Origin: UBA5266 sp002411545
GTDB taxonomy: Bacteria; Bacteroidota; Bacteroidia; Bacteroidales; WCHB1-69
Reading direction: 5' to 3'
DNA length: 64,000 bases
NCBI GenBank assembly: GCA_028693085.1
Contig: JAQUWC010000002.1
Coordinates: forward strand, 1-64,000
A model generated the notes under the pieces. The model did no database searches. It was not told the DNA's origin and was given only the letters and a program-made list of their open reading frames with translations. Below, in pieces: positions 7,738 through 15,179 of this stretch. The position numbers and the translations under genes are program-made. Every line of letters begins with the position of its first letter. The first letter of the stretch is position 1.

Positions 7738-9192
7738 ATGAAACACGAAATTTTACAGTTAGAACCGTCTAATGTTTGGAAATATTTTTACGAAATATGT
7801 CAGATTCCCCATCCTTCAAAAAAGGAAGAGAAAATGATACATTATTTAATGGAAGTCGGTAAAAGACTTGGACTAGATACAGAAAAAGATGAAGTAGGCA
7901 ATGTATTAATCCGCAAGCAGGCCAGCAAAGGGAAGGAACATATTACCCCTGTCGTGTTTCAAAGTCATATGGATATGGTATGTGAAAAAAATAATGACGT
8001 AGCTTTCAATTTCGAAACCGATGCCATTCAAGCTTACATTGATGGCGAATGGGTCAAAGCCAAAGGAACTACTTTAGGTGCCGATGACGGCATAGGAATG
8101 GCCATTGCACTTGCATTATTGGAAGACCAAAACCTTGAACACGGTCCTATGGAATGTTTGTTTACCATTGATGAAGAAACGGGATTAACTGGGGCATTTG
8201 CATTGGAAGAAAACTGGCTGAAAGGGAAAATGTTATTAAACCTTGATTCGGAAGATGAAGGTCAATTTTTCATTGGCTGTGCCGGCGGAAAAAGTACTGT
8301 TGCCACCATAGAATATAAAAAAGAAAAACTTCCAGACAATACCACTGCCTTCGAAATTACAGTCAAAGGCTTGAAAGGAGGACACAGCGGCGACGATATC
8401 AACAAGAATTTGGGAAATGCCGTAAAAATCTTAAACCGTATCCTTTACGAAGGTACCTTTAGTTATGATATGAGCATAGCCGATATCCAAGCCGGCAATC
8501 TACACAATGCCATTGCCCGCGAAGGAAAAGCCATCGTACTGATTCCGCATTCGCATAAAGATGATTTTATAAGTTATGTACGTGCTTTTAATCAAATCGT
8601 CAAAACCGAATTGAAAGTCTCCGACCCGGGTGTTGAGATACGCATAGAAGCTTGCAAACAACCTGAATATATCATCGACGAGTATACCCAATGCGATCTG
8701 GTTGAAGCGCTGTATGCATGCCCACACGGGGTTTTAGCCATGGCACAAGATATTGAAAATTTTGTTGAAACCTCTACGAATTTGGCTTCCGTTAAAATGG
8801 ATTCCAATAAAATAGTTGTGATGACGAGTCAACGTTCCTCGGTCGAAAGTAAAAAAGAAGAAGCCTGCAACATGGTTGCTTCTGTATTCGATTTAATGAA
8901 CGCCGATGTGGAACATAACGAAGGTTATCCCGGCTGGACACCCAATCCAAAATCGGAAGTACTGAATATATTGAAGAAAGCTTATCAAAACTTATACCAT
9001 AAAGAACCTTTGGTGCTTGCCATTCACGCCGGATTGGAATGCGGACTTATAGGCGAAAAATACCCTGCCATGGATATGATTTCTTATGGTCCTACCCTAC
9101 GCGGTGTACACTCTCCCGACGAACGTTTGTTGATTAAAACCGTCAAAGATGTATGGGATTTAACCGTCGAATTTCTTAGATTGCTGAAATAA
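7738..9192 (+). CDS. pepD: Cytosol nonspecific dipeptidase / beta-Ala-His dipeptidase (M20)
   Basis: Zinc aminoacyl-histidine dipeptidase that cleaves Xaa-His and other dipeptides in the cytosol. The 484 residues match the PepD family length. Metal-site motifs are HMDMV (H78, D80), GADDGIG (D116/D117), DEETG (catalytic E146, ligand E147) and the C-terminal HAGLECG with GPTLRGVHSPDE. The lid/dimerisation domain lies between about 210 and 390. It is an isolated gene with its own promoter and no signal peptide. Confidence 0.95.
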   Translation: MKHEILQLEPSNVWKYFYEICQIPHPSKKEEKMIHYLMEVGKRLGLDTEKDEVGNVLIRKQASKGKEHITPVVFQSHMDMVCEKNNDVAFNFETDAIQAYIDGEWVKAKGTTLGADDGIGMAIALALLEDQNLEHGPMECLFTIDEETGLTGAFALEENWLKGKMLLNLDSEDEGQFFIGCAGGKSTVATIEYKKEKLPDNTTAFEITVKGLKGGHSGDDINKNLGNAVKILNRILYEGTFSYDMSIADIQAGNLHNAIAREGKAIVLIPHSHKDDFISYVRAFNQIVKTELKVSDPGVEIRIEACKQPEYIIDEYTQCDLVEALYACPHGVLAMAQDIENFVETSTNLASVKMDSNKIVVMTSQRSSVESKKEEACNMVASVFDLMNADVEHNEGYPGWTPNPKSEVLNILKKAYQNLYHKEPLVLAIHAGLECGLIGEKYPAMDMISYGPTLRGVHSPDERLLIKTVKDVWDLTVEFLRLLK

Positions 9193-9290
9193 GTATTGAC
9201 AGAAAATTGCTGTCCGTACCTAATTAATTTTATAGCTAAAATACCTAAGGATACAATCCCGTATAATGATAAACAAAAACTGCACATTTT

Positions 9291-9298
9291 TACCTTTG
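9291..9298 (+). promoter_or_regulatory. Candidate Bacteroidetes -7 element upstream of arsR
   Basis: TACCTTTG matches the consensus. A start near 9305 would give arsR a leader of about 130 bases containing the 9312-9339 inverted repeat and the ArsR operator. Confidence 0.35.
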
Positions 9299-9311
9299 TT
9301 CTGACTTTGTC

Positions 9312-9339
9312 ATTATACCATTCAAACGAAAGGTATAAT
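9312..9339. promoter_or_regulatory. 8-bp inverted repeat in the arsR upstream region
   Basis: ATTATACC at 9312-9319 and GGTATAAT at 9332-9339 are perfect complements separated by 12 bases. There is no T-run, so it is not a classic terminator. It could be a second protein site or a leader hairpin. Confidence 0.4.
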
Positions 9340-9400
9340 AATATCATTAATTAATAATCTCAAATAAATTTGAATTAATCATGTTATGCTGTGGCACAAT

Positions 9401-9426
9401 TATTGTTCGTAAAATGACGAACAATA
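9401..9426. promoter_or_regulatory. ArsR operator O1
   Basis: A perfect inverted repeat with 10-base arms, TATTGTTCGT at 9401-9410 and ACGAACAATA at 9417-9426, and a 6-base spacer. It lies just upstream of the arsR start at 9435. The core TGTTCGT-N6-ACGAACA recurs between arsR and arsE, as expected for a dimeric ArsR autorepressor. Confidence 0.75.
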
Positions 9427-9434
9427 TAATTCAG

Positions 9435-9755
9435 ATGAAAAATAAAAATAATCATAGCGAAGAAGTGTTGATAGCCCGTTTTGCTAAAGCCTTAGGACAT
9501 CCGACACGCATAGCCATATTACAATTTTTAGCCAAACAAGAAAGCTGTTTTTTTGGAGAAATACACGAGGAATTACCTATTGCCAAGGCAACGGTTTCAC
9601 AGCACTTAAAAGAATTAAAAGATGCCGGATTGATTCAAGGTGAAATTGAAGGTCCGAAAGTGAAATATTGTATCAATCAAACAAACTGGGAAATAGCTAA
9701 TAAGGCTTTTAAAAAGTTATTCCAAGAATGTAAAATTAAAGATAATTGTTGTTAA
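9435..9755 (+). CDS. arsR: ArsR-family metalloregulator
   Basis: A winged-helix repressor of about 106 residues. The recognition helix region reads AKATVSQHLKELKDAGLI, typical of ArsR/SmtB. Cysteines in ESCFF and in the C-terminal ECKIKDNCC tail are candidates for As(III) coordination; the classic ELCVCDL pair is absent. The frame is open back to an ATG at 9381, but the operator palindrome 9401-9426 lies within that extension. The ATG at 9435 (MKNKNNHSEE) is therefore preferred, with 9414 as a second option. It heads the arsenic island and probably represses itself and the downstream genes. Confidence 0.9.
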   Translation: MKNKNNHSEEVLIARFAKALGHPTRIAILQFLAKQESCFFGEIHEELPIAKATVSQHLKELKDAGLIQGEIEGPKVKYCINQTNWEIANKAFKKLFQECKIKDNCC

Positions 9756-9771
9756 TATTTTTTAATGTTTA

Positions 9772-9791
9772 TGTTCGTTGTTTTACGAACA
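9772..9791. promoter_or_regulatory. ArsR operator O2
   Basis: TGTTCGT-N6-ACGAACA, a perfect 7-base inverted repeat with the same half-sites and spacer length as O1. It lies between arsR and the arsE-like gene, so the downstream genes probably have their own ArsR-controlled promoter. Confidence 0.75.
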
Positions 9792-9823
9792 AGCAAATAA
9801 AGACAATATAAAAATTAAAAAAG

Positions 9824-10060
9824 ATGAATATAAAAATTTTAGGAACAGGATGTTCAAAATGTAAAGTACTGTATGAAAATACAGAAAAAGCCATTGCCGA
9901 ATTAGGCCTGGAGGCTACCTTAGTAAAAGAAGAAGACATTGTAAACATTTTAAAGTATAACACATTAACCTTGCCGGCACTGGTGATAGATGAAAAAGTG
10001 GTTTCGTCCGGACACATATTGTCCGTTTCACAGATAAAAGATGTATTAACCAAAAAATAA
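9824..10060 (+). CDS. ArsE-like small thioredoxin-fold protein (TM0996/MTH895 family)
   Basis: A 78-residue cytosolic thioredoxin-fold protein with the redox motif CSKC at residues 10-13 (GTGCSKCK) and the cis-Pro segment TLPALVID. Small proteins of this family accompany CcdA-like permeases in Bacteroides arsenic operons, where they are called ArsE. A function as a cytosolic thiol donor to the membrane protein ArsG is inferred from that and from the gene order. It lies 32 bases after operator O2 and 7 bases before the next gene. Confidence 0.8.
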   Translation: MNIKILGTGCSKCKVLYENTEKAIAELGLEATLVKEEDIVNILKYNTLTLPALVIDEKVVSSGHILSVSQIKDVLTKK

Positions 10061-10067
10061 AAGAAAA

Positions 10068-10499
10068 ATGAAAAAAACCGTATTAATGGTAATGACCGCT
10101 TTATTTTTACTTTCCTGCAGTAATAAGAAGCAAGAACAAACCAAGGTAAAAGATGAAATTCAGCAAGATGGCATTGAAGTGCTTTATTTTCATGGGAAAC
10201 AACGATGTAAATCCTGTGTCTCCATAGAATTACATACTAAGGAAATGTTGGATACCTATTTTTCCCAAGAAATGAAAGACGGTAGAATTGTTTTTAAAGC
10301 AATTGATATTTCATTAAAAGAAAATGAGTCCATCGCCGATAAATATGAAATTGCTTTTTCATCACTTTTATTGGTAAAACATCAAAATGGAGAAGAAACG
10401 GTCAAGAATCTTACCGATTTCGGGTTTTCCTATGCCTATAAAAATCCGGAAACATTCATAGAAGGATTGAAAGAAGAAATGGATGTTCTGTTAAAATAA
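10068..10499 (+). CDS. ArsF-like thioredoxin-fold lipoprotein
   Basis: A 143-residue lipoprotein. The N-terminus has a lipobox, FLLSC, with the lipidated cysteine at position 17. The rest is a divergent thioredoxin-like domain with IEVLYFHGKQRCKSC (C47 and C50). It would therefore be anchored outside the inner membrane, opposite the cytosolic ArsE-like protein. A related exported protein is encoded at 12045-12437 and shares the IEVLYF strand. The name ArsF follows the gene order in Bacteroides arsenic operons as recalled; a biochemical role is not established here. Confidence 0.75.
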   Translation: MKKTVLMVMTALFLLSCSNKKQEQTKVKDEIQQDGIEVLYFHGKQRCKSCVSIELHTKEMLDTYFSQEMKDGRIVFKAIDISLKENESIADKYEIAFSSLLLVKHQNGEETVKNLTDFGFSYAYKNPETFIEGLKEEMDVLLK

Positions 10500-10504
10500 A
10501 TATC

Positions 10505-11212
10505 ATGGAATATATTCAATTGCTATTAGAAAACAATTCGTTACCCGTAGTTGTTGCGTTTTTACTCGGCTTATTGACCGCAATAAGTCCCTGTCCTTTA
10601 GCAACCAATATTACAGCTATAGGCTTTATAAGTAAAGATATTGAGAACAAAAATCGTATCTTTTGGAATGGAATGTTGTATACATTGGGGAGGGTGATTG
10701 TTTATACCGTATTGGGAATCATTTTGATTATTATACTTCGGAAAGGGGCAACTGTTTTTCACATACAAAAAGCGATTGCCCATTACGGTGAAATGTTTTT
10801 AGCTCCCATATTGATAGGGATAGGATTATTTATGCTTTTTAGCCACAAATTAAAATTAAAAGGATTTGGATATAAAGGAGAAGGAAAAAGATTGACAGGG
10901 AAAGGAAGTTGGGGAGCATTGTTGTTGGGGATGCTATTTGCTATGGCTTTTTGTCCGACCAGTGCCATTTTCTATTTCGGCATGCTCATCCCCATGTCGG
11001 TAACTTGCAGCGGAGGTTTTTTTATGCCGGTAATCTTTGCCATCGGAACCGGATTACCCGTAATAATTGTGGCTTGGATATTATCTTACAGTGTTTCAAG
11101 TATCGGCAATTTTTACAACAAAATACAAAGTTTTGAAAAGTGGTTTCGATACATTGTGGCAGGTTTATTTATCCTGGTAGGAATTTATTATGCTATCATG
11201 TTTTATCTATAA
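10505..11212 (+). CDS. ArsG-like permease / CcdA-DsbD family membrane protein
   Basis: A 235-residue polytopic membrane protein of the CcdA/DsbD family. One cysteine sits in each inverted half: C30 in ISPCPLA and C150 in AFCPTSA. These are the pair that shuttles electrons in CcdA. A third, C168, lies in a later loop. In Bacteroides arsenic operons the equivalent gene is arsG, implicated in organoarsenical resistance. Whether it transports arsenicals or moves reducing power from the ArsE-like to the ArsF-like protein cannot be told from sequence. It sits 5 bases after arsF. Confidence 0.82.
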   Translation: MEYIQLLLENNSLPVVVAFLLGLLTAISPCPLATNITAIGFISKDIENKNRIFWNGMLYTLGRVIVYTVLGIILIIILRKGATVFHIQKAIAHYGEMFLAPILIGIGLFMLFSHKLKLKGFGYKGEGKRLTGKGSWGALLLGMLFAMAFCPTSAIFYFGMLIPMSVTCSGGFFMPVIFAIGTGLPVIIVAWILSYSVSSIGNFYNKIQSFEKWFRYIVAGLFILVGIYYAIMFYL

Positions 11213-11223
11213 ATAATATACAA

Positions 11224-12024
11224 ATGAAAAACGAAGATTTAAAAAAGATTGTAAAAGAAAAGTACGGTGAAATAGCCGAACAAAGTAAAACGCAAAACGA
11301 AACATCCTGTTGCGGTGCGTCCTGTTGTTGCGGAACAGACTATACGGTTTTCAGTGAAAGCTACAGTCATATAAAAGGTTATAACAGCGATGCCGATTTA
11401 GGCTTAGGATGCGGACTCCCCACCGAATTTGCACAAATCAAAACCGGTGATACGGTAGTTGATTTAGGCTCCGGTGCCGGAAACGATTGTTTTGTTGCTC
11501 GTGCTCTTACCGGAGATTCCGGGAAAGTTATCGGCATTGATATGACCGAGGCTATGGTAAAAAAAGCAACAGAAAATGCTGCTAAACTTGGGTTTAAAAA
11601 CATTTCTTTTGTATTAGGCGATATTGAAAACATGCCCGTTGAGGATAATACAGCCAATGTGGTTATCAGTAATTGTGTATTAAATTTAGTGCCCGATAAA
11701 GAAAAAGCTTTCCGTGAAATATACCGAATTTTAAAAACGGGAGGACATTTGTCGGTTTCTGATGTGGTGATAAAGGGAAGCTTACCCGACGGATTAAAAA
11801 ATGCTGTCGAAATGTATGCCGGATGTGTTTCCGGAGCTATTCAAACGGATGACTATCTTTCCATCATGGAAAAAGTCGGATTAAAAAACATACGTATTCA
11901 AAAAACAAAAGCTATAGATATCCCCGATGATATTTTGTTGAAATACATATCGGAAAAGGAGATTCTATCCTTTAAACAAAGTCAAAACGGTATTTATAGT
12001 ATTACGGTATATGCCCAAAAATAA
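11224..12024 (+). CDS. arsM: Arsenite S-adenosylmethionine methyltransferase
   Basis: A 266-residue class I methyltransferase that converts As(III) to methylated arsenicals. The SAM-binding motif is DLGSGAGNDC (80-89) with GIDMTEAM after it. Candidate arsenic-binding cysteines are C63 (LGCGLP), C151 (SNCVLN) and C201 (AGCVSG), the triad expected for ArsM. A cysteine-rich N-terminal patch, SCCGASCCCG, precedes them. The start ATG at 11224 is preferred. The open frame extends back to 11140 but would overlap arsG by 73 bases, and the extra residues do not resemble the family. Confidence 0.95.
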   Translation: MKNEDLKKIVKEKYGEIAEQSKTQNETSCCGASCCCGTDYTVFSESYSHIKGYNSDADLGLGCGLPTEFAQIKTGDTVVDLGSGAGNDCFVARALTGDSGKVIGIDMTEAMVKKATENAAKLGFKNISFVLGDIENMPVEDNTANVVISNCVLNLVPDKEKAFREIYRILKTGGHLSVSDVVIKGSLPDGLKNAVEMYAGCVSGAIQTDDYLSIMEKVGLKNIRIQKTKAIDIPDDILLKYISEKEILSFKQSQNGIYSITVYAQK

Positions 12025-12044
12025 TCATTTAATAAAAATTTTTT

Positions 12045-12437
12045 ATGAAGAAGTTACAGGTCCTTTTCATCTTAGTAATGTTAACTACAGGAGCCATGGC
12101 TCAAAGCGGTAGTAAAAAAATTGAAGTATTGTATTTCAAAGCTAATTTATCTTGTTGTCAAGCCAGAGCATGCCAAAATCTGGAAAAAGTAACCAAAGAA
12201 ATTATTACCAATAATTTCCCTAACAATGAGGTGGTCTTTAAAACGGTAGCCTTAACCGATGAAGCCAATAAAGAATTAGTAGATACCTACAATGCTAAAT
12301 CGCAAACTCTTATCATTCTTAACAATAAGAAAAAAAAATTCGTTAATCTTTCCGCTGCATTAGCAAAATATGCAAGAGACAACGACAAAACTGCCTATGA
12401 AAAAGAACTTATAGCCAATATCAAAAAATTGAAATAG
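12045..12437 (+). CDS. Exported ArsF-related protein with CC-x4-C motif
   Basis: A 130-residue protein with a signal peptide ending near GAMAQ (about residue 20), so probably periplasmic and soluble. It shares the IEVLYF strand and overall layout with the ArsF-like lipoprotein at 10068-10499. The redox motif is changed from CKSC to CCQARAC (C37, C38, C43). It looks like a diverged paralogue within the same operon. A metal- or arsenic-binding or redox role is possible; no function is established. Confidence 0.75.
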   Translation: MKKLQVLFILVMLTTGAMAQSGSKKIEVLYFKANLSCCQARACQNLEKVTKEIITNNFPNNEVVFKTVALTDEANKELVDTYNAKSQTLIILNNKKKKFVNLSAALAKYARDNDKTAYEKELIANIKKLK

Positions 12438-12454
12438 GGAAAACAACTTAAAAC

Positions 12455-13777
12455 ATGGAATTAAAAAAGGAAATTAAAATCCTGTTTTGGATAGTCCTTG
12501 TATTTTTAGGGATATTTTTTCTACCGATTCAAAGTCCGGTATTTAATACTGCTGTGGATGCAACCTTCGATTTAGCCAAATGGTATGCACGCGAACATGT
12601 GGTTTTGTGCTTATTGCCGGCATTTTTGATCGCAGGGGTAATATCGATATTTGTCAGCCAGGCATCGGTAATCAAATATTTCGGAGCAAAAGCTAAAAAG
12701 TGGGTAGCCTATACGGTGGCTGCCGTTTCGGGAACTATATTGGCGGTATGTTCTTGCACTATATTACCTTTGTTTTCAAGCATACACAAGCGAGGAGCCG
12801 GATTAGGACCTGCCATTGCCTTCCTTTATTCCGGTCCGGCTATTAACATATTAGCCATTATATTAACAGCTCGTATATTAGGCTTTGAAATGGGAGTGGC
12901 TCGTGTCATAGGAGCTGTATTCTTTAGTGTAATTATCGGTTTAATCATGGCATTCATTTATCGCAAGGAAGAAAAAATAAAAGCGGAAGAACAAATGAAT
13001 TTTCCGGATGTACCCGAGAAACGTCCCATTTGGCAAACAATGATACACTTCTTTACTTTGGTGTTGATATTGGTTTTTGCTAATTGGGGAAACCCTTCTG
13101 CAGAAGATACGTCAAGTCTATGGTTTTATATTTGGTCTTATAAATGGTATATAACGGGAGCCTTTGGTTTGGTGTTGGTATATTCAATGATATATATCTT
13201 AAAACTTAAACCTTGGCATGTGTTAACCGGAGCTGCTTTGACAGCATTGAGTGCTTTTCTATTTGGCAATCCAATGATTAGCATAGTAATAGCTATTACT
13301 GCCGTGAGTGTGATTTCTTTATTGGATAAAAAAGAAGAAAACGACAACAAAGCATGGATACTCTCCTCCTGGGGTTTTACCAAACAAATCGTTCCTTTAT
13401 TGGCTATAGGTGTTGTCATTGCGGGATTTCTGTTAGGTTCCACCCATGATAACACTTCTATTGCCGGTGTAATTCCCAATGCATGGATTAGTGCATTGGT
13501 AGGAGGTAATTCAATATTTTCTAATTTCTTTGCCTCTATAGTAGGGGCTTTTATGTATTTTGCCACTTTAACAGAAGTTCCCATTATACAAGGCTTATTG
13601 GCATCAGGAATGGGTAAAGGTCCTGCTTTGGCATTATTATTGGCAGGTCCCTCCTTGTCGTTACCTAATATGTTAGTGATACGTGGAATTATGGGTACAC
13701 AAAAAACAATCGTATATACCCTTTTAGTTATTTTATTATCGACAATAGCCGGATTAATTTTCGGTTACATTGTATAA
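12455..13777 (+). CDS. arsP: ArsP-type permease (organoarsenical efflux, DUF318 family)
   Basis: A 440-residue membrane protein with two related halves of about four to five helices each. The family signature LAVCSCTILPLFSSI, followed by GPAIAFLYSGPAIN, is at about residues 96-131 with C99 and C101. The second half has GPALALLLAGPSLSLPNM. ArsP exports trivalent methylarsenite and aromatic arsenicals rather than inorganic arsenite, which fits its place behind arsM. Cytoplasmic linkers about 170-190 and 290-300 are charged. It follows the exported CC-x4-C gene by 17 bases. Confidence 0.87.
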   Translation: MELKKEIKILFWIVLVFLGIFFLPIQSPVFNTAVDATFDLAKWYAREHVVLCLLPAFLIAGVISIFVSQASVIKYFGAKAKKWVAYTVAAVSGTILAVCSCTILPLFSSIHKRGAGLGPAIAFLYSGPAINILAIILTARILGFEMGVARVIGAVFFSVIIGLIMAFIYRKEEKIKAEEQMNFPDVPEKRPIWQTMIHFFTLVLILVFANWGNPSAEDTSSLWFYIWSYKWYITGAFGLVLVYSMIYILKLKPWHVLTGAALTALSAFLFGNPMISIVIAITAVSVISLLDKKEENDNKAWILSSWGFTKQIVPLLAIGVVIAGFLLGSTHDNTSIAGVIPNAWISALVGGNSIFSNFFASIVGAFMYFATLTEVPIIQGLLASGMGKGPALALLLAGPSLSLPNMLVIRGIMGTQKTIVYTLLVILLSTIAGLIFGYIV

Positions 13778-13796
13778 AAATAAATAAGCTAATCCT

Positions 13797-14210
13797 ATGA
13801 AAATACTTATTTTATGTACAGGTAACAGTTGCCGCAGTCAAATGGCACAAGGCTTTTTACAATCCTTTGATAAAAATCTGGAGGTGCATTCGGCAGGTAC
13901 CCATCCTGAAAAACAAGTCAATCCCAATGCGGTGAAAGTTATGGCTGAACTCGGAATCGACATTTCTCATCATGTACCGAAAAATGTGGCTATGTATACA
14001 GGAGAATCATGGGATTATGTAATTACCGTTTGTGATAATGCCAAGGAAAGTTGTCCGGTTTTTATAGGAGAAGTAAAACATCGTTTACACGTGGGATTTG
14101 AAGACCCAGCTAAAGCAAAGGGTGAAGCCGAATATGTATTGAATGTATATCGAAAAATCAGAGATAAAATCAAGCATACATTCTCTGAATTTGCAATATC
14201 TATCCTTTAA
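13797..14210 (+). CDS. arsC: Thioredoxin-coupled arsenate reductase (LMW phosphatase fold)
   Basis: A 137-residue ArsC that reduces As(V) to As(III). The P-loop is CTGNSCRS with nucleophile C7 and R13. The redox cysteines C79 and C86 lie in TVCDNAKESC, and the general acid D103 in FEDP. These match the Staphylococcus pI258/Bacillus type, which is regenerated by thioredoxin. A NifX-thioredoxin fusion encoded 240 bases downstream could be such a partner, but that is a guess. It is the last gene of the island, 19 bases after arsP. Confidence 0.93.
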   Translation: MKILILCTGNSCRSQMAQGFLQSFDKNLEVHSAGTHPEKQVNPNAVKVMAELGIDISHHVPKNVAMYTGESWDYVITVCDNAKESCPVFIGEVKHRLHVGFEDPAKAKGEAEYVLNVYRKIRDKIKHTFSEFAISIL

Positions 14211-14403
14211 CTATACGCGTATATAATCAAAGATCACCGGCGAACATTCATACATTATTTACCTATTCTTTTTTTTCTATTCATTCAAAAATTAGCAAAA
14301 TATTATACTTTTATGTGGCTGTGTAATAAGCGGATTCAAAATAATTTCAATAAAAAATACTTAATTAACTCATAAAAAAATTGTATAATAAAAAAATAAA
14401 GAT

Positions 14404-14411
14404 TACCTTTG
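14404..14411 (+). promoter_or_regulatory. Bacteroidetes -7 promoter element of the NifX-thioredoxin unit
   Basis: TACCTTTG followed by CG, 38 bases before the ATG at 14450. It lies inside the longest open frame (from 14381), showing that the longer start is not used. Confidence 0.65.
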
Positions 14412-14449
14412 CGCCGTTATTTGGAAAATTCAAAACTAAACTATTCAAC

Positions 14450-15175
14450 ATGAAAATTGCCATTCCAACCAAAGATAACATGGTTGATGAACATTTTGGA
14501 GACGCAGAGCAATACACTATATATACCATTGACAATCAAAGTAAGATTGTATCTCAAGAAAATTTAGCTTGTAAGGAAGGATGTGGTTGTAAAAGCAATA
14601 TAGCCACTACTCTTCATAAGCTGGGAGTTGAAATCATTTTAGCCGGAAATATGGGAGATAATGCCAAAAACATACTTGAGGACAATCAAATGAAAGTAAT
14701 CCGCGGATGTAAAGGAAATATCGATGACCTTATCCAAGCTTATCTTGTAGGAAACGTATCCGACAATGGAGAAGGATGTCATCACAAGCATTCATCCCAC
14801 GATTGTGGTTCAGCGCAAATCTCTACTCCCATTGTATTAGATAAAGCTTCGTTTTTATCCAAAGTTTTTAATTACGAAGCCCAAGCTGAAAAGTGGGTTT
14901 ACGAGGGAGATAAACCTGCCATCATTGACTTTCATGCCACCTGGTGTGCCCCTTGTAAATCAGTGTCACCTATTTTAGAAGACCTTGCCAAAGAATATGC
15001 CGGTCAGCTTTATATTTATAAAATTGATATTGACCAAGAGCAAGAATTAGCCGCCGTTTTTGGAATACAAAGCGTTCCCACCTTTCTATTTATACCCTTA
15101 AACGATACCCCTAAAATGGCTTCAGGTGCACTTTCCAAAGAAAACTTTTTAAAAATTATTAAAGATTTAATATAA
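14450..15175 (+). CDS. NifX/NifB-type domain fused to thioredoxin
   Basis: A 241-residue fusion. Residues 1-100 form a dinitrogenase iron-molybdenum cofactor-binding domain (MKIAIPTKDNMVDEHFG start, ACKEGCGCK cysteines at 41, 45 and 47). Residues 110-119 form a Cys/His linker, CHHKHSSHDC. Residues 130-241 are a thioredoxin with the active site WCAPC (165-169) and cis-Pro210 in QSVPTF. No nitrogenase genes are present, and stand-alone NifX-like domains often occur in Fe-S or metal chemistry elsewhere. The start at 14450 is fixed by the promoter at 14404-14411. The MarR gene begins 4 bases after its stop. Confidence 0.88.
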   Translation: MKIAIPTKDNMVDEHFGDAEQYTIYTIDNQSKIVSQENLACKEGCGCKSNIATTLHKLGVEIILAGNMGDNAKNILEDNQMKVIRGCKGNIDDLIQAYLVGNVSDNGEGCHHKHSSHDCGSAQISTPIVLDKASFLSKVFNYEAQAEKWVYEGDKPAIIDFHATWCAPCKSVSPILEDLAKEYAGQLYIYKIDIDQEQELAAVFGIQSVPTFLFIPLNDTPKMASGALSKENFLKIIKDLI

Positions 15176-15179
15176 GAAA

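Noticed and set aside
9381..9434. N-terminal extension of ArsR
   Set aside because: The extension would be translated from the operator palindrome itself, and the residues do not fit the family; 9435 is the better start.
11140..11223. N-terminal extension of ArsM
   Set aside because: It is the 3' end of arsG read in another frame; the family N-terminus begins at 11224.
13138..13584. 148-codon minus-strand frame within arsP
   Set aside because: It is antisense to a well-supported membrane protein gene and rich in residues expected from reversed hydrophobic codons.
14212..14223. Palindrome TATACGCGTATA after arsC
   Set aside because: It is a simple alternating sequence with no loop, T-run or second copy, so neither a terminator nor an operator can be supported.
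14450..14750. Nitrogen-fixation locus, suggested by the NifX-like domain
   Set aside because: No nifH, nifD, nifK or other cofactor genes are present; the domain also occurs widely outside nitrogen fixation.
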